Positions 4,682-7,410 of a stretch of 7,410 bases of DNA are shown one piece after another (within the stretch, counting starts at the first letter, position 1; every line of letters starts with the position of its first letter). The stretch is from JBOGEN01 sp050743265 (GTDB lineage: Bacteria > Actinomycetota > Actinomycetes > JBOGEN01). The notes under the pieces are model-generated. The model was not told where the DNA came from. It worked only from the letters and a program-made list of their open reading frames with translations, and did no database searches. The position numbers and the translations under genes are program-made. The stretch is taken from the NCBI GenBank assembly GCA_050743265.1, contig JBOGEN010000150.1:1-7410 (forward strand). The letters are read 5' to 3'.

Positions 4682-6169
4682 TCAGTACGGCTGCTGTGTC
4701 TGGACGTTGAGCTCGGACGTACGGTGCTTGGCCGCCTTCCCGAGCCTCTTGTCGTTCACCTTCAGGACGTCGAAGCCCTTCTGGATGTCGGACGAGTAGA
4801 TCGCGCCGTTGTACCAGTACGCGGACCAGGAACCGCCGAGGATCAGACGCTCCGTCGACAGCGGGCCGCGCTCGAACCAGGCGATCTCGACCGGGTTGGA
4901 CGCGTCGGTGAAGTCCCAGACGGACACGCCGCCCTGGTACCAGGACTGCACCATGATGTCCTTGCCCGGCACCGGGATCAGCGAGCCGTTGTGGGCCACG
5001 CAGTTCTCTTCGTTGGTGTTCACCCGCGGGATCTTGAAGTACGACGCGAACGTCAGCTCGCCGGACGGCGAGAGGGTGTAGATCGCGTCGGCGCCCTTGT
5101 TCGGGCCGACGGTCGGGTTGCACGTCGGGCCACCGCCGCCGCCCAGCTCGTCGGTGAAGACGACCTTGGTGGCGTCGTTGTTGAACGTCGCGGAGTGCCA
5201 GAAGGCGAAGTTCGGGTCGGTCACGGAGTCGGTCACGACCGGGTTCTCGAGGTCGCTGATGTCCATGATCACGCCCTCGCCCATGCAGGCGCCGGCCGCG
5301 ATTCCCTTGGCCGGGTACGCGGTGATGTCGTGGCAGCCGCTCGTCGCGGACGTCGTCCCCGGGATGCCCGGGAAGCCGCCGTCAGGGAAGAGCACCGGCT
5401 CGGACACCACGCTCGCCGCGGACGGGTCGCTGTCCGGGATCTCCACCACGGAGATCTTGTCGTGCGGCGGCTGGCAGTCGGGGAAGTTGGCGTTCGGGCT
5501 GTACGACGACACGTACACGACCGCACGGTCGTTGGCCGCGTCCGGGATCGTCGTGTGGGTGTGGGAGCCACAGTCCGTCTCGACCGCCGTCACGTACTGC
5601 GGGCTGGCCGGGTTCGAGATGTCGAAGATGCGGATGCCCTCCCAGGAGGCGGGGTTCTCCGCCGTCTGGGGCACGTTGCCTGCGCACTCCGCCTTGTTAC
5701 GGGAGGAGTCCGTCGAGGTGACGAGCAGGTTCTTGTAGACGGACACGTCGTTCTGCGAGCCCGCGCAGTCGATCTGCGAGACGAGGCTCGGCGCGTCGTT
5801 CTCGGAGACGTCCCAGACCGAGATGCCGTTGTAGTTGCCCTGGTAGGCGTACTTGCCCTTGAACGCGAGGTCGCTGTTGAACGACGACTCGCCTGCGGCA
5901 ATGCCGCTCTTGGGCGTGTTCGACACCAGGTGCATGTTCGGGCTGGACGCCTCCTCGTCGACGGCCAGGTCGGCGGCCGAGTCGTCCATGGCGTCGATCT
6001 CTTCCTGGGTGAAGCAGATCTCGTCGTGCTCGTGTTCGTGGCCGTCCTCGGCACAGATCTCGGGGTGCGCCTGCGCCTGAGGTACGGCGGTGACGCCGAC
6101 AAGCAGCCCGGAGACGAGGACGCCTCCTGCTCCGGCCGCGAGTATGCGGCGTACGAGACGTCTGGACAC
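4682..6169 (-). CDS. Secreted LVIVD-repeat beta-propeller protein
   Basis: The 495-aa protein starts at GTG, 6 nt after AAGGAGG. A Sec signal peptide with basic residues at 3-8 and a hydrophobic core (9-30) ends at AQA (32-34), leaving His35 as the likely mature N-terminus. A His/Asp/Glu-rich segment with C39 and C52 follows, then a linker (55-90). Residues 95-475 divide by eye into seven blades. Several end in LVIVD-type strands: GISVWDVS (115), GIRIFDIS (178), GVIMDIS (299) and GVSVWDF (414). The first strand of each blade has an aligned inner residue: N98, N140, H203, H280, H325, H393, W448. Ten Cys in the mature part (39, 52, 135, 162, 200, 232, 279, 295, 350, 390) suggest disulfides. No lipobox, sorting signal or C-terminal helix is present, so it is probably released. 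The family has no settled function. Base composition is lower in GC than the neighbours (34/60 at 5821-5880 against 44/60 at 2281-2340). Confidence 0.85.
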   Translation of the reverse strand: MSRRLVRRILAAGAGGVLVSGLLVGVTAVPQAQAHPEICAEDGHEHEHDEICFTQEEIDAMDDSAADLAVDEEASSPNMHLVSNTPKSGIAAGESSFNSDLAFKGKYAYQGNYNGISVWDVSENDAPSLVSQIDCAGSQNDVSVYKNLLVTSTDSSRNKAECAGNVPQTAENPASWEGIRIFDISNPASPQYVTAVETDCGSHTHTTIPDAANDRAVVYVSSYSPNANFPDCQPPHDKISVVEIPDSDPSAASVVSEPVLFPDGGFPGIPGTTSATSGCHDITAYPAKGIAAGACMGEGVIMDISDLENPVVTDSVTDPNFAFWHSATFNNDATKVVFTDELGGGGGPTCNPTVGPNKGADAIYTLSPSGELTFASYFKIPRVNTNEENCVAHNGSLIPVPGKDIMVQSWYQGGVSVWDFTDASNPVEIAWFERGPLSTERLILGGSWSAYWYNGAIYSSDIQKGFDVLKVNDKRLGKAAKHRTSELNVQTQQPY

Positions 6170-6175
6170 GTGCGT

Positions 6176-6202
6176 CCTCCTTCTCCCGCCTGTGGGCGGA
6201 GA
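6176..6202 (-). promoter_or_regulatory. Ribosome site and adjoining hairpin in the LVIVD mRNA leader
   Basis: On the minus strand AAGGAGG (6182-6176) is a near-perfect Shine-Dalgarno sequence 6 nt before the GTG start. It fixes that start over the internal alternatives. Directly before it, arms 6195-6202 and 6182-6190 form an 8-bp stem with one bulged base and a 4-nt loop. The hairpin shares one base with the ribosome site. It could protect the mRNA 5' end or tune translation. Confidence 0.6.
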
Positions 6203-6223
6203 GAGCCGGATCGGATCGCGTGG

Positions 6224-6252
6224 AGGTTATGGGGTTCTGGCGCCATTCACAA
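6224..6252 (-). promoter_or_regulatory. Promoter of the LVIVD gene
   Basis: On the minus strand TTGTGA (6252-6247) and TAACCT (6229-6224) are separated by exactly 17 bp, a good housekeeping-sigma promoter. Transcription would start near 6217, giving a leader of about 48 nt. The surrounding stretch is less GC-rich than the genes, as promoters in such genomes often are. This shows that the gene has its own promoter and is not read only from mshA-ybjN. Confidence 0.65.
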
Positions 6253-6271
6253 GCACATTTGACGAGTTCTT

Positions 6272-6287
6272 GGTTTCTGGGGGTTTC
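6272..6287. repeat. GGTTTC direct repeat at 10-bp period upstream of the LVIVD promoter
   Basis: GGTTTC occurs at 6272-6277 and 6282-6287, one helical turn apart, about 20-35 bp upstream of the -35 element. On the coding strand it reads GAAACC twice. The spacing would suit a regulator binding one face of the DNA. The repeat is short and may be chance. Confidence 0.35.
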
Positions 6288-6371
6288 GTCCGAAGTGCAG
6301 GTCAGCATCCCGTACGCGCATGATCACAGGGCGTTCCGACGTCAGCAGAGGCCGGCGACTCGAAAATGCGG

Positions 6372-6403
6372 GCAAACAAGACAAAGAGGGCCCAAGCCGG
6401 GCC
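6372..6403 (-). terminator. Intrinsic terminator of mshA-ybjN
   Basis: On the minus strand GGCCC (6403-6399), a 5-nt loop and GGGCC (6393-6389) form a hairpin 15 nt after the ybjN stop. It is followed by CTCTTTGTCTTGTTTG (6388-6373), which is rich in T. This is the only terminator in the window with a U-rich tail and it clearly ends the minus-strand operon. Confidence 0.7.
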
Positions 6404-6418
6404 GGACGGCGCCGGCGG

Positions 6419-6928
6419 TCAGCCGTTGCGCTCGGGGTCCGCGAACCTCGCGAAGGCCTGCAGGTTGGCCAGAGACTCCCCGCGCTTCGACCGCCAGGCC
6501 CACTCGCGCCGGATGGACGAGGCGAAGCCCAGCTCGAGGGCCTTGTCGAAGTTCTCGTCCGAGTACGTGAGCACGCAGCCGAGCACCCGGTCGATCTCCT
6601 CGGGCGAGACCGCGCACAGGGGCAGCCGTCCCACCAGGTAGACGTCGCCGAGGTGGTCGGTGCAGAACGCCACGCCGTACATCCGCGCGTTGCGCTCGAG
6701 CAGGAAGCGGTGGAACTGCGCGTGGTTCTCGTCCGGCTGGCGGACGAAGAACGCCTCGACGAGCAGGCTGTGGTCGCCGGCCACCAGCCAGGTCATCGTC
6801 GCGAGCTTGTGCTGGCCCTCCAGCCTCACGAAGAACGCGCCCTCGCGGGCCCGCTCGTAGTCGAGGCCGTGCTCGTCCAGGGTCGACGCGAGCACCGCGT
6901 CGAGCCCGGCCCGGTCGAGGTCGCTCAC
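6419..6928 (-). CDS. YbjN domain-containing protein
   Basis: The protein is 169 aa from the GTG at 6928, whose bases overlap the mshA TGA as GTGA, so the two genes are translationally coupled. An upstream ATG at 7015 would add an Arg-rich stretch that is only mshA read in another frame, so it is rejected. The sequence has the alternating alpha/beta pattern of the YbjN/type III chaperone-like fold. Segments include GAFFVRLEGQHKLATMTWLV, HSLLVEAFFVRQPDENHAQFHRFLLERN, YGVAFCTDHLGDVYLVGRLPL and the C-terminal SSIRREWAWRSKRG. It corresponds in position and style to the gene after mshA in mycobacteria (Rv0487 in M. tuberculosis). No catalytic residues are evident. A chaperone-like or regulatory role is the usual guess for the family. 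Confidence 0.85.
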   Translation of the reverse strand: MSDLDRAGLDAVLASTLDEHGLDYERAREGAFFVRLEGQHKLATMTWLVAGDHSLLVEAFFVRQPDENHAQFHRFLLERNARMYGVAFCTDHLGDVYLVGRLPLCAVSPEEIDRVLGCVLTYSDENFDKALELGFASSIRREWAWRSKRGESLANLQAFARFADPERNG

Positions 6929-7410
6929 CGCCCGGCGGCCAGCGTCACCGGCTCGCGCTGCTCGGCCATGGCGTCGGCGTACACGTCGAGCATCCTGGCC
7001 GCGGTGGCCGGCCACCCGAAGGCCGAGGCGTGGCCGCGTGCGGCGGCGGCGAGTCGGCCGAGGTAGCGGGGCTGGGCGAGCAGCCGGCCGAGCACGTCCG
7101 CGTAGTCGGCCGGGTCATGCCCGTCGACGAGCAGCCCGGACACGCCGTTGGCCACCGCAGTGCGCAGCCCGCCGACAGCCGAGCCGACCACCGGCGTCCC
7201 GCAGGCCTGCGACTCCACCGCGACGAGCCCGAACGACTCGCTGTACGAGGGGACGACGGTGACGTCGGCGGCCCGGTACCAGTCCGCGAGGTCGGCCTGC
7301 GGAACAGGCGGGGTGACGTGGAGGATGTCGGAGACGCCGAGCCGCGCGGCGAGGTCGAGCAGGCTGCGCGGCGCGGCCATGCCGCTGCCGGACGGGCCGC
7401 CGACGACGGC
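6925..7410 (-). CDS. mshA: D-inositol-3-phosphate glycosyltransferase MshA, C-terminal part
   Basis: The first step of mycothiol synthesis transfers N-acetylglucosamine from UDP-GlcNAc to 1L-myo-inositol 1-phosphate. The frame is open to the window edge, so the visible 161 residues are the C-terminal part of a protein of usually about 420-480 aa. They form the nucleotide-sugar-binding half of a GT-B glycosyltransferase (family GT4). VVGGPSGSG (visible residues 2-10) is typical of MshA. YRAADVTVVPSYSESFGLVA leads into the EX7E motif (E-SFGLVAV-E), followed by SQACGTPVVGSAVGGL and VSGLLVDGHDPADYA. The C-terminal helix contains ASAFGWPATAARMLDVYADA. It is the upstream gene of a coupled pair with the YbjN protein. 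Mycothiol is restricted to Actinomycetota, which supports the organism call. Confidence 0.93.
   Translation of the reverse strand, partial: AVVGGPSGSGMAAPRSLLDLAARLGVSDILHVTPPVPQADLADWYRAADVTVVPSYSESFGLVAVESQACGTPVVGSAVGGLRTAVANGVSGLLVDGHDPADYADVLGRLLAQPRYLGRLAAAARGHASAFGWPATAARMLDVYADAMAEQREPVTLAAGR

Noticed and set aside
3526..5024. Single GTTCACC matches at 3526, 4754 and 5018
   Set aside because: Each is isolated inside a coding region without a second unit at 11 or 22 bp, so they are treated as chance.
4277..6262. 661-codon plus-strand open frame over gpmA and the LVIVD gene
   Set aside because: It runs antisense to two well-supported genes, has shadow-like Arg/Val/Gly/Asp composition, no recognisable domain and no ribosome site; long antisense frames are expected at this GC content.
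6929..7015. Longer start for the YbjN protein at an ATG in mshA
   Set aside because: The added residues are Arg-rich out-of-frame mshA sequence; the GTG overlapping the mshA stop is the normal coupled start.

Overview
This window looks like the chromosome of a high-GC actinobacterium. The evidence is third-codon positions that are almost all G or C, frequent GTG starts, the C-terminal end of the mycothiol glycosyltransferase MshA, and a SenX3-RegX3 phosphate-sensing pair. Gene order and protein style suggest the Micrococcineae (Cellulomonas-like), but that placement is inference. No rRNA, tRNA, CRISPR array, transposase or phage gene was seen.

Layout from left to right. Positions 1-159 hold the C-terminal end of a plus-strand membrane protein. 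A plus-strand lipoprotein of the PCu(A)C/DUF461-like type follows (313-912) and faces the minus-strand pair senX3-regX3 (2856 down to 974), whose genes overlap by a GTGA. A 14-bp tandem repeat lies where the lipoprotein gene meets regX3. The senX3 gene diverges from phoU (3035-3715). The region between them carries two copies of GTTCACC spaced exactly 22 bp apart, which fits a PHO-box-type operator for the RegX3/PhoP family. phoU converges on gpmA (4557 down to 3790) across a strong hairpin. gpmA has a -10 element 7 nt from its ATG and is probably read from a leaderless transcript. Upstream of it, behind a 14-bp perfect hairpin, is a secreted LVIVD-repeat beta-propeller protein (6169 down to 4682) with its own promoter and an ideal Shine-Dalgarno site. 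At the right edge are mshA (cut by the window) and a YbjN-family gene (6928 down to 6419), again coupled by a GTGA overlap and ended by a hairpin with a T-rich tail.

How the genes fit together. SenX3, RegX3 and PhoU are the classic actinobacterial phosphate-limitation circuit, and the shared operator suggests that RegX3 controls its own kinase operon and phoU. GpmA is core glycolysis and MshA starts mycothiol synthesis. The order mshA - ybjN - gpm - senX3 - regX3 is also known from mycobacteria, so this is mostly a conserved core block. The least explained member is the LVIVD protein between ybjN and gpmA. It is lower in GC than its neighbours, secreted and cysteine-rich. By eye it folds as seven blades, with histidine at the same inner position in four of them. 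It is the best candidate here for undescribed biochemistry. I see no evidence of a wholly new multi-gene system.
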